Shown: piece after piece, positions 15,301-23,788 of the stretch
Layout: the number at the start of each line of letters is the position of its first letter
Position numbering within the stretch: the stretch's first letter is position 1
Origin: Acidimicrobiaceae bacterium
GTDB lineage: Bacteria > Actinomycetota > Acidimicrobiia > Acidimicrobiales > Aldehydirespiratoraceae
Assembly: GCA_009843735.1 (NCBI GenBank)
Contig: VYCW01000069.1
Coordinates: forward strand, 1 to 36,285
Reading direction: 5' to 3'
DNA: 36,285 nt
Notes under the pieces: model-generated
Database searches by the model: none
What the model was told of the DNA's origin: nothing
Seen by the model: only the letters and a program-made list of their open reading frames with translations
Translations under genes and position numbers: made by a program

Positions 15301-17674
15301 CACCTTCGAGCTGGGCGGCCGCCCGGTCTACACGGGGGCTCACGTCACCCGCCGGCAGGACGACGCCCTGCTCAGCGGCCAGGGCACCTACGTCGCCGAT
15401 CTCCGCCCCAGCGGCATGGCCGAGATAGCGGTGGTCCGCAGCCCGATCGCGCACGGCCGCATCACCGCTATCCACACGGCCGCGGCAGCCGCCGTCGACG
15501 GCGTGATCGAGGTGATCACCGCCGCCGACCTCACCGATGTCGCTCCCTATCCCAACTTCGCCGACGCCTACACCCAGACGCCCGGAACGTTCCCGCTGGC
15601 GCAGGACAAGGTGCGCTACGCGGGTTCTCCGGTGGCGGTGGTGTTGGCCGAGGACCGCTACATCGCGGAGGACGCGGCCGAGCTGGTGGAGGTCGACTAC
15701 ACCGAACTGCCCGCGGTCACCTCCCTGGAGGCCGCGCTGGAGCCTGATTCGCCTCGGCTCTTCGAGGACTGGCCCAACAACCGGCTGCTGGACCTGCAGC
15801 CCGACGACTCGGAGGTAGCCGCCATCCTGGCCGGCAACCGGGTGCTTCGGCGCCGCTACAAGATGGGTCGCCACACCGCCATGCCCATGGAGACCAGGGC
15901 CGCGCTGGCCGAGGTGCACGGCGGCCGTCTCCATCTGTGGTGCACCAACCAGCACGCCCACATCGCCCGCACCACGCTGTCGTACGTGCTGCCACTGGCC
16001 GAGCGCGACATCAGGGTGGTCATTCCCTACGTCGGCGGCGGCTTCGGGCTCAAGCAGCATCTGTATCCCGAGGATGTTCTCGTGTCCTGGCTGGCGCTCC
16101 GCCACGATCGTCCGGTTCGCTTCGTCGAGGACCGAGCCGAGCACATGATCGCCGCGGCCCATGCCCGCGACCACATGATCGACATCGAGGCGGCCATCGC
16201 CGACGACGGCCGGATCCTGGCCATGCGGGTCCAGGTCGTCCAGGACCTCGGCTCAGCCGAGATCTTCCCCGGGGCCTGGTGCCCCGCGCTGACCACGGCA
16301 GCCCACATGACCGGCCCCTACGACATCCGCGACTGCGTTGTGTCGGTGGCCGCGGTGACCACCAACAAGACCCCCGGCGGTTCGTACCGGGGCTTCGGGG
16401 TGCCCGAAGCGGTGTTCGCGCTCGAAAGGTTCATCGACGAGATCGCCGACGAGGTGGGCGCGGACCGTCTCGATCTGCGCCGGTCGATGCTGCTGCAACC
16501 GGCGGACCTGCCCTACACCACCGCCTCGGGCGCGCTGCTGGATTCGGGCAGCTTCGCCGAGTCGTTCGAGAGGGTGGTCGAACTGGGCGAGCACGCCTAC
16601 CAGCGGGCCGATGCCCGCTATCGATCCGATCCCGACTCGCGAATCGGGGTGGGCTACGCGGTCCTGTTCGAGGGCGTCTCGCCAACCCACCACGGCGCCT
16701 CCGCGCACTGGATGGGACACGAGTCGTGCACTATCGAGGTCCAGCCCGACGGCGGTGTGCGGGTGGCGTCGGGCGTCACCGACCAGGGCCAGGGAACGAC
16801 CACGTTCGTGGCCACCCTGACCGCCGACGCGCTAGGAGTCCCGATGGAGACCGTCCGCGTCGAGTTGGCCGACTCCGACGCCACGCCGTACGGCCTGGGC
16901 GCCTTCGGCTCCCGCCAGGCCGTCATCGGCGGCGGCGCCATCCTCCTGGCTGCGGCCGAGGTCCGGGGCAAGGTCAAGAGGATCGCGGCCCACATGCTGG
17001 AGGCCCCCGAGGACGACCTGGTGATCGAGGCCGGACGGGTCCACGTGGCCGGCAGCCCGGTGCCGGCGGTGACCATGGCCGAGATAGCCACCACGGCCGT
17101 TATCAGGACCATCGACCTGCCGCCGGGAATGGAACCGGGCCTGGAGGCGACCGCCCGGTACGAGCCCGAGCTCATGGAGCACACGCCCGACGAGAAGGGC
17201 CGGATCAACGCCAACGCGGCCTACGCCAACGCAGCCCATGCCGCCGTCATCCGGGTCGACCTGGGGACCGGCGAGATCGAGATCCTCAACTACATCCTGG
17301 CCCACGACTGCGGCCGGGTTATCAACCCCCCGATCGTCGACGGCCAGATCTGGGGCGGGATCGCCCAGGGCCTCGGCGGGACCCTGTACGAGGACCTGTG
17401 CTTCAACGACCTGGGCCAGCCCCAGACCGCCTTCATGGACTATCTCGTGCCGTCGGCGATCGAGATGCCCGACCTAGTGATCGAGCACTTCGAGAGCCCG
17501 TCGCCGAACACGCCCCTCGGGATGAAGGGTGTCGGCGAGGGCGGGACGGTCGGACCGGCGGCGGCCATCGGCAACGCTCTGGCCCAGGCCCTGGCCGAGT
17601 TCTCGCCCCAGATCCATGAGACGCCGCTGAGCCCGGCCGTGGTCCGGGCGATGATCCTCGACCAGCCGGCCTGA
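15293..17674 (+). CDS. Molybdenum hydroxylase large (molybdopterin-binding) subunit, CoxL/XdhA family, set B
   Basis: A 793-residue catalytic subunit. Landmarks: RRQDDALLSGQGTYVAD (start of the hammerhead domain), GGGFGLKQ at 248-255, the active-site loop SYRGFG at 364-369, DQGQGTTTFV in the C-terminal domain, and GVGEGG with the catalytic Glu at 749. The Gln after the cofactor loop is characteristic of the family. The loop is not the AYxCSFR of form I CO dehydrogenase. The ATG overlaps the small-subunit gene by 8 bp. It is the last gene of module B and converges with the SsnA-like gene after only 12 bp. It is much closer in its motifs to the orphan copy at 21293 than to set A. Confidence 0.92.
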   Translation: MPDTFELGGRPVYTGAHVTRRQDDALLSGQGTYVADLRPSGMAEIAVVRSPIAHGRITAIHTAAAAAVDGVIEVITAADLTDVAPYPNFADAYTQTPGTFPLAQDKVRYAGSPVAVVLAEDRYIAEDAAELVEVDYTELPAVTSLEAALEPDSPRLFEDWPNNRLLDLQPDDSEVAAILAGNRVLRRRYKMGRHTAMPMETRAALAEVHGGRLHLWCTNQHAHIARTTLSYVLPLAERDIRVVIPYVGGGFGLKQHLYPEDVLVSWLALRHDRPVRFVEDRAEHMIAAAHARDHMIDIEAAIADDGRILAMRVQVVQDLGSAEIFPGAWCPALTTAAHMTGPYDIRDCVVSVAAVTTNKTPGGSYRGFGVPEAVFALERFIDEIADEVGADRLDLRRSMLLQPADLPYTTASGALLDSGSFAESFERVVELGEHAYQRADARYRSDPDSRIGVGYAVLFEGVSPTHHGASAHWMGHESCTIEVQPDGGVRVASGVTDQGQGTTTFVATLTADALGVPMETVRVELADSDATPYGLGAFGSRQAVIGGGAILLAAAEVRGKVKRIAAHMLEAPEDDLVIEAGRVHVAGSPVPAVTMAEIATTAVIRTIDLPPGMEPGLEATARYEPELMEHTPDEKGRINANAAYANAAHAAVIRVDLGTGEIEILNYILAHDCGRVINPPIVDGQIWGGIAQGLGGTLYEDLCFNDLGQPQTAFMDYLVPSAIEMPDLVIEHFESPSPNTPLGMKGVGEGGTVGPAAAIGNALAQALAEFSPQIHETPLSPAVVRAMILDQPA

Positions 17675-17686
17675 CCGCGCCGAAAC

Positions 17687-19054
17687 TCAGCCCAGGATCG
17701 GCCCGCCGGGCACCCCGGCCTCATAGCGCTCCCAGAAGGCGGGAGCGGCCTCGCGGCAGCGGGCCTTGACCTCCTGCTCGTCGACGGTCAGCAGCTCGCG
17801 GTCCCGCATCAGGACCTCGCCGGCCACGATGGTGGTGGTGATCATCGACTCGTTCATGGCGAACACCAGGTGGCCGCCGATGTTGGCCGCCGTCATCGGG
17901 GTCGCCGGCTGGTAGTCGACCAGGATCAGATCCGCGGCCGCGCCCTCGGCGATGGTGCCGACCGGGGTGTCGCCGAAGTACAGGGAAGCCAGGGCGGCGT
18001 TGTTGTAGACGGCCATTTCCAGGAGCTGGTCCGGCGGCAGCCGCCGGGCATCGCGGTGGGCGATCTTCTGGAGGAAGTAGGCGGCCTCGGCCTCGCGCCA
18101 CATGGTGGGGGACAGGCCGTCGTTGCCCAGGCACACTCGCACCCCGGCCCGCATCTGCGACTCGACCGCGGCGATCCCGTCGCCCACGTTCATGTTGTTG
18201 CGGGGCTGGTGGCTCGACGCGGTGCCCGTCCCGGCCAGCAATCCGATCTCAGCGGCGTCGAGGTGGATGGCGTGGGCCATGATCGACCGCTCGCCGAGCA
18301 TGCCGTGGTTGTGGAGCCGCTCCACCGAGCGGGTGCCGGATCGGGCGAGGCTGCGGTACTGGTCGTACTCGTGCTCGCCGACGTGGACATGAAAGCCGGT
18401 GCCGGCCTCCACCGACTCCCGGCAGGCCGCCAGCGTGGCGTCGGAGACCGTCATCGGCGCGTGGATCCCGAAGCTGGCCGCAATCCGACCGCCGCCGATC
18501 GGACCGCTTGAGCAGCGGTCGACGAAGCGGGCGTTCTCGGCGATGCCCGCTGCGGCCCGCTCGGGCCCGTCGCGGTCGGTGACCTCGAAACAAAGCACGG
18601 CCCGCAGGCCGGCGCCGGCGACCACCGACGCGATCAGGTCGAGGACCCCGTCGATGCAGTTGGGCGAGGAATGGTGGTCGAAGTAGGTGGTGGTGCCGTT
18701 CTTGATGGCGTCGACCATCCCGACCTCGACCGCCAGCCGCACCTCTTCGGGACCCAGCGCCCGGTCGTAGGGCCACCACAGCCGGTCCAGGATGGTTGGC
18801 AGGGTGATGGGCGGGTCACCGGGCACGCTCATCCCGACTGCGAAGGCGCTGTAGAAGTGGCCGTGGGCGCAGATGTTGCCCGGCATAACGTACTGACCCC
18901 GGGCGTCGAGCCGGGGCTCGTCGCGGTGATGCTCCTCCAGCCGGGCACTGGGCCCGACCGCCGCGATCCTGCCGTCGGTGATCAGCAGGCCGCAGCCGTC
19001 GAGGATCTCGTTGGGCCGGCCCCAGGTGACGACGGTGCCGTTGGTGATCAGCAT
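17687..19054 (-). CDS. Amidohydrolase, SsnA-like (aminohydrolase/chlorohydrolase family)
   Basis: A 455-residue metal-dependent hydrolase of the amidohydrolase superfamily. Seen: the N-terminal beta-sandwich, VMPGNICAHGHFYSAF with the metal ligands H64 and H66, then FHVHVGE, MAHAIHL and CLGNDGLS supplying the remaining ligands, and a C-terminal TIVAGEVLMRDRE sandwich part. TYFDHHSSPNCIDG and LRAVLCFEVTDRDG strongly resemble SsnA, which in E. coli sits with guaD and xanthine-dehydrogenase-like genes. It is therefore probably a deaminase or ring-opening amidohydrolase for a purine-like product (inference). It is the last gene of the minus-strand operon, after the adenosine-deaminase-like and LLM genes. 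GGAG lies about 6-8 nt upstream of its ATG. Confidence 0.85.
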   Translation of the reverse strand: MLITNGTVVTWGRPNEILDGCGLLITDGRIAAVGPSARLEEHHRDEPRLDARGQYVMPGNICAHGHFYSAFAVGMSVPGDPPITLPTILDRLWWPYDRALGPEEVRLAVEVGMVDAIKNGTTTYFDHHSSPNCIDGVLDLIASVVAGAGLRAVLCFEVTDRDGPERAAAGIAENARFVDRCSSGPIGGGRIAASFGIHAPMTVSDATLAACRESVEAGTGFHVHVGEHEYDQYRSLARSGTRSVERLHNHGMLGERSIMAHAIHLDAAEIGLLAGTGTASSHQPRNNMNVGDGIAAVESQMRAGVRVCLGNDGLSPTMWREAEAAYFLQKIAHRDARRLPPDQLLEMAVYNNAALASLYFGDTPVGTIAEGAAADLILVDYQPATPMTAANIGGHLVFAMNESMITTTIVAGEVLMRDRELLTVDEQEVKARCREAAPAFWERYEAGVPGGPILG

Positions 19055-19087
19055 CTGTGCTCCGCCGACCCCCGCACGGCGGCCGGC

Positions 19088-20107
19088 CTAGAACCCGTCG
19101 GCGAAGGCATCGATCACCTCGCGGATGTTGCCCCTCAGCGGGTACATGATCGGGCACGTCACCCCCGCGTCGACGTACTCGCGGACCTTGCGGCGGCAGT
19201 CCTCGGCGGTGCCTACGGCCATGATGTCGCGCACGATCTCGGACGGGATGACCGCGCTGGCCCGCTCGTAGTCCTCCTCGGTGGCCGGCCAGCCCATCAA
19301 CGCCTTCGCCCTCTCGGCCACCTCCTCGCTGACGCCGCTGGCCTTCATGATGTGGGGCTCGGTGGCGAAGTAGTAGGCGGCCAGCTTCTTGCCCTCGTGC
19401 AGCGCGACGTCGGGGTCGTCGTCGCACATAGACACCACGATCAGCTCGGGCAGGTCGATGTCGGAGATCGACCGGCCCGACCTCTCCGCCCCCTTCCCCA
19501 CCAGCGCGATGGCCCGGCGGATGTAGTCGACCGACACGCCGTAGTTGAGGCACACCCCGTCGCAGATCTCCCCGGCCAGCTCGAGCATCCTGGGGCCGGT
19601 GGCGCCCAGGTAGATGGGTATGTCACGGGGAGAGGTGTCCCCCCACACCACATCGAGGCTCACCCCGTCCAGGCGGACGAAGTCCCCGCTGTAGGTCACC
19701 GGCTCCATGGTGAACAGGGCCCTGACGGCCTCGATGTTCTCCCGCATGGCGGTGAGCGGGCGGACCAGGTCGACGCCGACCCGGCCCGCGATCGGCTCCC
19801 ACCACGCCCCGAGGCCGAGCATGACCCGGCCCTGCCCGTCGACCTTGCCGCCCAGTTCCCACATGGTGCTGAAGCTGGCTGCGATCACCACCGGGTTGCG
19901 GGTCCAGATGGGCAGCACCCCGGCCGCTACCTTGATGCGACGGGTGTGAGTCAGGAACGCGCTCATAGCCACGACGCAGTCGCGGGCCAGGCGGTTGTCG
20001 CCCTGCCAGATCTCGCTGAAGCCCCGGTCCTCCATGTACAGGGCGAGGTCGAGTTCCTCGCGGATGTCGATCCGGTCCTGCATGTAGATGGCCATGCGCT
20101 GGGTCAT
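19088..20107 (-). CDS. LLM-class flavin/F420-dependent oxidoreductase (luciferase-like)
   Basis: A 339-residue TIM-barrel oxidoreductase. Characteristic parts are [17 protein letters not shown] at the N-terminus, [21 protein letters not shown], the glycine turn [32 protein letters not shown] and a final [18 protein letters not shown]. These match actinobacterial luciferase-like proteins that use F420 or FMN; which one cannot be decided by eye. GGAGGTGG, about 5 nt before the ATG, fixes the start. It lies between the adenosine-deaminase-like and SsnA-like genes with short gaps, so it probably oxidises or opens a ring in the same pathway. RutA, which opens uracil, is a precedent for this superfamily, but identity with RutA is not claimed. 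Confidence 0.87.
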   Translation of the reverse strand: MTQRMAIYMQDRIDIREELDLALYMEDRGFSEIWQGDNRLARDCVVAMSAFLTHTRRIKVAAGVLPIWTRNPVVIAASFSTMWELGGKVDGQGRVMLGLGAWWEPIAGRVGVDLVRPLTAMRENIEAVRALFTMEPVTYSGDFVRLDGVSLDVVWGDTSPRDIPIYLGATGPRMLELAGEICDGVCLNYGVSVDYIRRAIALVGKGAERSGRSISDIDLPELIVVSMCDDDPDVALHEGKKLAAYYFATEPHIMKASGVSEEVAERAKALMGWPATEEDYERASAVIPSEIVRDIMAVGTAEDCRRKVREYVDAGVTCPIMYPLRGNIREVIDAFADGF

Positions 20108-20149
20108 CGCGCCACCTCCAGCCGCGCCGGCAGGGTCCGGGCGGCGCGG

Positions 20150-21166
20150 TCAGCTGCCGAAGTCGAAGGCATCGATGGCTGCGAGCAGTTCGGCCCGCAG
20201 AGGGTCCGGGCAGAAGCTCGCCTCGACGGATGTCCTGGCTAGCTGCCGCAGCACGTCGCTGGACCAGCCGTAGACCTCGCTGGCGGTCACGTACTCGTCC
20301 TCCAGGGTGATCCGGTAGAAGCCGGACCCGTCGGTGTTGAGGGTGACCCGGGCCCCGGCGTCGACCAGGGTCCGGATCGGGTGCGACTCCCGGCTGGGGT
20401 ACAGGCCGAGCAGGACGTTGGACCACGGGCAGACGTTCAGGAAGATGCCCCGCTCGACCAGTTCCTCGACCAGCTCGGGGTCCTCCACGGACCGCACGCC
20501 GTGGTCGACTCGCTGGGTCTTGAGCAGGTCGATGGCGTCCCACACCCCTTCGGGGCCGCTCGACTCGCCCGCGTGGGCCCGGATCCCGAGCCCGGCCGCC
20601 CGGGCCCGCTTGAACACGGGGGCGAAGCGATCGCCGGTGCGCCCCACCAGGGCCTCGTTCCCGTCGATGGACAGGGCCGCCACCCTGGGGTGCTGCATGG
20701 CCAGCATGGTGTCGAGCACGGCGTGGGCCTCGGCCCGGCTGTGCTTGCGGGAGATGCTGATCGACAGGTACACCGGCGGGTAGCCGTCGCGCTCGGCGTC
20801 CTCTAGCCCCGACGCCACCGCGGCGATGAACTCCTCAAGAGGGCCGTCGAAGTTCTTCCAGTGGATGGGGCTGACCATCAGGTCGGTGTAGGAGACTCCC
20901 GAGCGGCCCTGGCGCCTGGCAACCGAGTACGACAGCGACGCCACCTGCTCGGCGTCGCGGGGCAGGCACAGGACCCAGTCGAGGAAGGTCAGGAACTCCT
21001 GGAGGTCCTCCCAGTCGAACATGGCGTCGGGCGGCTCCTTGAGCAGGGGAACGCCGTTCTCGGTGGCCAGCCTTACCGCGTCCTCCACCTCGAACCCGCT
21101 GTCGAGATGGAGGTGCAGCTCCGCTTTGGGGAGCCTGCGGACAGTGTCCGCGGTGATGGAGCCCAT
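20150..21166 (-). CDS. Adenosine deaminase-family protein with an altered active-site Asp
   Basis: A 338-residue zinc amidohydrolase. Metal and catalytic residues: H18 and H20 in KAELHLHLD, H198 and E201 in RAHAGES, H222 in RVDHGVRS, and D279 in LNTDGSGFYRITLEDEY. Adenosine deaminases normally have TDDP here; the second Asp, which contacts the purine, is Gly280 in this protein. This suggests a related but different substrate, for example a modified adenine base or nucleoside (inference). The length is normal. ATG 21166 is preferred because GAGAGG lies 9 nt upstream; ATG 21175 would leave that site touching the start. It is the first gene of the minus-strand operon, divergent from the orphan large hydroxylase subunit. 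Confidence 0.85.
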   Translation of the reverse strand: MGSITADTVRRLPKAELHLHLDSGFEVEDAVRLATENGVPLLKEPPDAMFDWEDLQEFLTFLDWVLCLPRDAEQVASLSYSVARRQGRSGVSYTDLMVSPIHWKNFDGPLEEFIAAVASGLEDAERDGYPPVYLSISISRKHSRAEAHAVLDTMLAMQHPRVAALSIDGNEALVGRTGDRFAPVFKRARAAGLGIRAHAGESSGPEGVWDAIDLLKTQRVDHGVRSVEDPELVEELVERGIFLNVCPWSNVLLGLYPSRESHPIRTLVDAGARVTLNTDGSGFYRITLEDEYVTASEVYGWSSDVLRQLARTSVEASFCPDPLRAELLAAIDAFDFGS

Positions 21167-21210
21167 GGTGCCCATCCTCTCAGGCGCCGCGGCGGGCGCC
21201 CCGATACTGT

Positions 21211-21216
21211 TTGACA
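21211..21216 (+). promoter_or_regulatory. Possible -35 (TTGACA) in the divergent spacer
   Basis: A perfect TTGACA lies in the 126-bp region between the divergent adenosine-deaminase-like and orphan coxL genes, inside a short AT-richer patch. No good -10 follows at the usual distance, so an activated promoter or chance match is possible. A 7-bp inverted repeat (GTTGCCG 21220-21226, CGGCAAC 21254-21260) brackets the downstream segment. Confidence 0.3.
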
Positions 21217-21292
21217 ATGGTTGCCGGTACCCGCGGCCGAGCCGTGCCGCAGGCGGCAACGTTAGCGGGCCTCGTCCAGAGGTGAGAAGGCC

Positions 21293-23680
21293 GTGATCAA
21301 CACATCAGAGATCGAGCCCCCGCCCCGGCCGCTGTATGTCGGCGCCAACGTCACCCGGCCGGGCGACGACAACCTGCTGCGCGGTAGGGGGACTTTCGTG
21401 GCCGACATCCGGCTGAACGGCACCGTCGAGATGGTCATGGTGCGCAGCCCATACGCCCATGCCGAGATCGTGTCGATCGACGCCGACGCGGCCCGGGCCC
21501 TTCCGGGCGTGATCGCGGTCTGGACCGCGGCGGACCTCCACGGGGTGTCCCCGTTCCCGGACCTGGCCGCCCTGGCCGCGCCGGTGGCGATGCTGCCTCT
21601 GGCCACCACCAAGGTCAGGTATGTGGGCATGCCGGTGGCGGCGGTGGTGGCCGAGGACCGATACATCGCCGAGGACGCCGCCGAACTGGTTGCGGTCGAG
21701 TACTCGCCGCTGACGCCGGTCACGAGCATCGAGCAGGCGCTCGATGCGGCTTCTCCCCGGCTGTTCGAGGGCTGGGACAGCAACCGGCTCGTCGATCTCG
21801 CTATCTCGATTCCGGCGGTCGACGAGGCCATCGAGGCCGCGGGCTCGACGTTGAAGCGCCGTTACCGCATCGGCCGCCACACAGCCATGCCGATCGAGAC
21901 CCGCGCCACCGTCGCCGAATTCGACGGCAGCCGCCTCCATGTGCGGGCCTGTTGCCAGACCCCGCACATGATGCGGACCGCGCTGTCATATGTGCTGCCC
22001 ATAGGGGAGTCCGACATCAGGGTGACGGCACCGTCCGTCGGCGGCGGGTTCGGGCAGAAGCAGCACAACTACCCCGAGGACGTGCTGGTGTGCTGGGCGT
22101 CCATGCAGTTGCGCCGCCCAGTGCGCCACCAGGAGGACCGGACCGAGCACATGCTGGCGTCCGCCCACTCCCGCGACCAGGCGATCGAGATCGAGGCGGC
22201 CCTCGGCAGCGACGGCGTGATTGAGGCCATCCGGTGCCACATCTACCAGGACGCCGGATCGGGCGAGGTCTGGCCCGGAGGGTTCTGCCCCTCGCTGACC
22301 ACCGCGGGCCACATGACCGGCCCCTACCGGATCGACTTGGCCGCCGTCAGCGTGACCGCGGTGGTCACCAACAAGACCCCTTCGGGGTCCTACCGGGGTT
22401 ACGGCATTCCGGAGGCCTGTTTCGCGCTCGAGCGCTTCATCGACGACATCGCCGCGGCCGGAGGCCACGATCGCCTGGAGTTGCGGCGCAAGATGCTGCT
22501 CAAGCAGTCCGACTTCCCGTATCGCACCGCCGGTGGCGCGCACCTCGACTCGGGCACCTACCGGGAGTGCTTCGAGCGCATCGTCGAACTGGCCGAGGCC
22601 CGCTACGCCGACCATGTGGCTGAGTCGGACGGCGCAGAGCTCATCGGCGTCGGCTACGCGACCTACCGCGAAGGGACGGCGCCCAGCCACTACACCGTCG
22701 CCGGTCATTGGACGGGGTACGAGGCGTGCCGGATCGAGATCGACCCAAGCGGGACCGCGCTGGTGTCCTCGGGCATGACCGATCAGGGCCAGGGCACGTA
22801 CACGTTCGTGCAGACCCTGACCGCCGATGCGTTGGCGCTGGACCTCGACCGGGTGCGGGTGCGCCTGGGCGACACCGACCAGTGCCCCTACGGCCTGGGT
22901 GCGTGGGGCAGCCGCCAGGCTGTGGTGGGCGGCGGCGCCCTCCTGAACGCGGCGTCGGCGATCCGCGCCAAGGCTTCGGCCATCGCGGCCCACATGCTGG
23001 AGGCGAACCCCGACGATGTGGTGCTCGACGACGACGGCTTCCATGTGCGGGGGTCGCCGTCACCTGCGGTTTCGTGGCAGCAGATCGGCACCGCGGCCAC
23101 CATCCGGACCCTTGAGCTGCCCGAAGGCATGGACCCCGGCCTGGCCGCCACCGCCCGCTACGAACCGGAGATCCTCGAGCACGAGGTGAACGCGGACGGG
23201 GGCATCAACGCGGCCGCGGCCTGGGTCAACGCCACCCATGCCGCCATCGTGCATGTGGACGGGACCACGGGCGCGGTGGAGATCCTGGACTATCTCGTCG
23301 CCCACGACTGCGGCCCGATCATCAACCCGCCGATCGTGCTGGGCCAGATCGTGGGCGGCGTCGCTCAGGGCATCGGCGGCACGCTCTATGAGGACCTTGC
23401 CTACAACGAGGACGGCCAACCCCAGACCGCGTTCATGGACTACCTGGTGCCCTCGGCTATCGAGATGCCCGACCTCGTGGTCGAGCACTTCGGCAGCGAC
23501 TCCGAGCTGACCCCGCTGGGGATCAAGGGTGTCGGCGAGGGTGGCACGGTCGGGCCACCCGCGGCGATCACCAACGCGGTCGCCCACGCTCTGGCCGACT
23601 ACCACCCCGACGTGTCGGAGACCCCCCTGACGCCCGAGAGGGTCCTCCGGCTGATGGGCAAGCTCCCACTACCGAACTGA
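21293..23680 (+). CDS. Orphan molybdenum hydroxylase large subunit, CoxL/XdhA family (third copy)
   Basis: A 795-residue catalytic subunit with the complete set of motifs: TRPGDDNLLRGRGTFVAD, GGGFGQKQ at 250-257, the active-site loop SYRGYG at 366-371, DQGQGTYTFV, and GVGEGG with Glu749. It aligns end to end with the 15293-17674 product (for example the shared block TPLG-KGVGEGGTVGP) and is a paralogue, diverged in the substrate loop (RGYG versus RGFG). No medium or small subunit gene is next to it, so it must borrow them from set A or B, or from elsewhere. GTG 21293 has AGAGG about 10 nt upstream. It is divergent from the adenosine-deaminase operon and followed by an SDR gene 108 bp on. Confidence 0.9.
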   Translation: MINTSEIEPPPRPLYVGANVTRPGDDNLLRGRGTFVADIRLNGTVEMVMVRSPYAHAEIVSIDADAARALPGVIAVWTAADLHGVSPFPDLAALAAPVAMLPLATTKVRYVGMPVAAVVAEDRYIAEDAAELVAVEYSPLTPVTSIEQALDAASPRLFEGWDSNRLVDLAISIPAVDEAIEAAGSTLKRRYRIGRHTAMPIETRATVAEFDGSRLHVRACCQTPHMMRTALSYVLPIGESDIRVTAPSVGGGFGQKQHNYPEDVLVCWASMQLRRPVRHQEDRTEHMLASAHSRDQAIEIEAALGSDGVIEAIRCHIYQDAGSGEVWPGGFCPSLTTAGHMTGPYRIDLAAVSVTAVVTNKTPSGSYRGYGIPEACFALERFIDDIAAAGGHDRLELRRKMLLKQSDFPYRTAGGAHLDSGTYRECFERIVELAEARYADHVAESDGAELIGVGYATYREGTAPSHYTVAGHWTGYEACRIEIDPSGTALVSSGMTDQGQGTYTFVQTLTADALALDLDRVRVRLGDTDQCPYGLGAWGSRQAVVGGGALLNAASAIRAKASAIAAHMLEANPDDVVLDDDGFHVRGSPSPAVSWQQIGTAATIRTLELPEGMDPGLAATARYEPEILEHEVNADGGINAAAAWVNATHAAIVHVDGTTGAVEILDYLVAHDCGPIINPPIVLGQIVGGVAQGIGGTLYEDLAYNEDGQPQTAFMDYLVPSAIEMPDLVVEHFGSDSELTPLGIKGVGEGGTVGPPAAITNAVAHALADYHPDVSETPLTPERVLRLMGKLPLPN

Positions 23681-23748
23681 GCCGCGGCCGCCGCGGACGA
23701 GTTCCGCGTAGGCGGGCAGCCGACAAGGAGGCCCGGGTGACGAGCGCG

Positions 23749-23754
23749 TAGCAT
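23749..23754 (+). promoter_or_regulatory. Possible -10 element (TAGCAT) before the SDR gene
   Basis: TAGCAT fits TAnnnT and would give a leader of about 28 nt containing the AGGGAGGAAG ribosome site before GTG 23789. No -35 is visible. Confidence 0.3.
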
Positions 23755-23788
23755 CGAGCCCGATCGAGCGAGCAGGGAGGAAGCAGCC

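Noticed and set aside
18671-20242. Long open frame on the plus strand opposite the SsnA-like and LLM genes
   Set aside because: It is His/Gly/Asp/Val-rich with no recognisable domain and lies antisense to two well-supported genes; a product of high GC.
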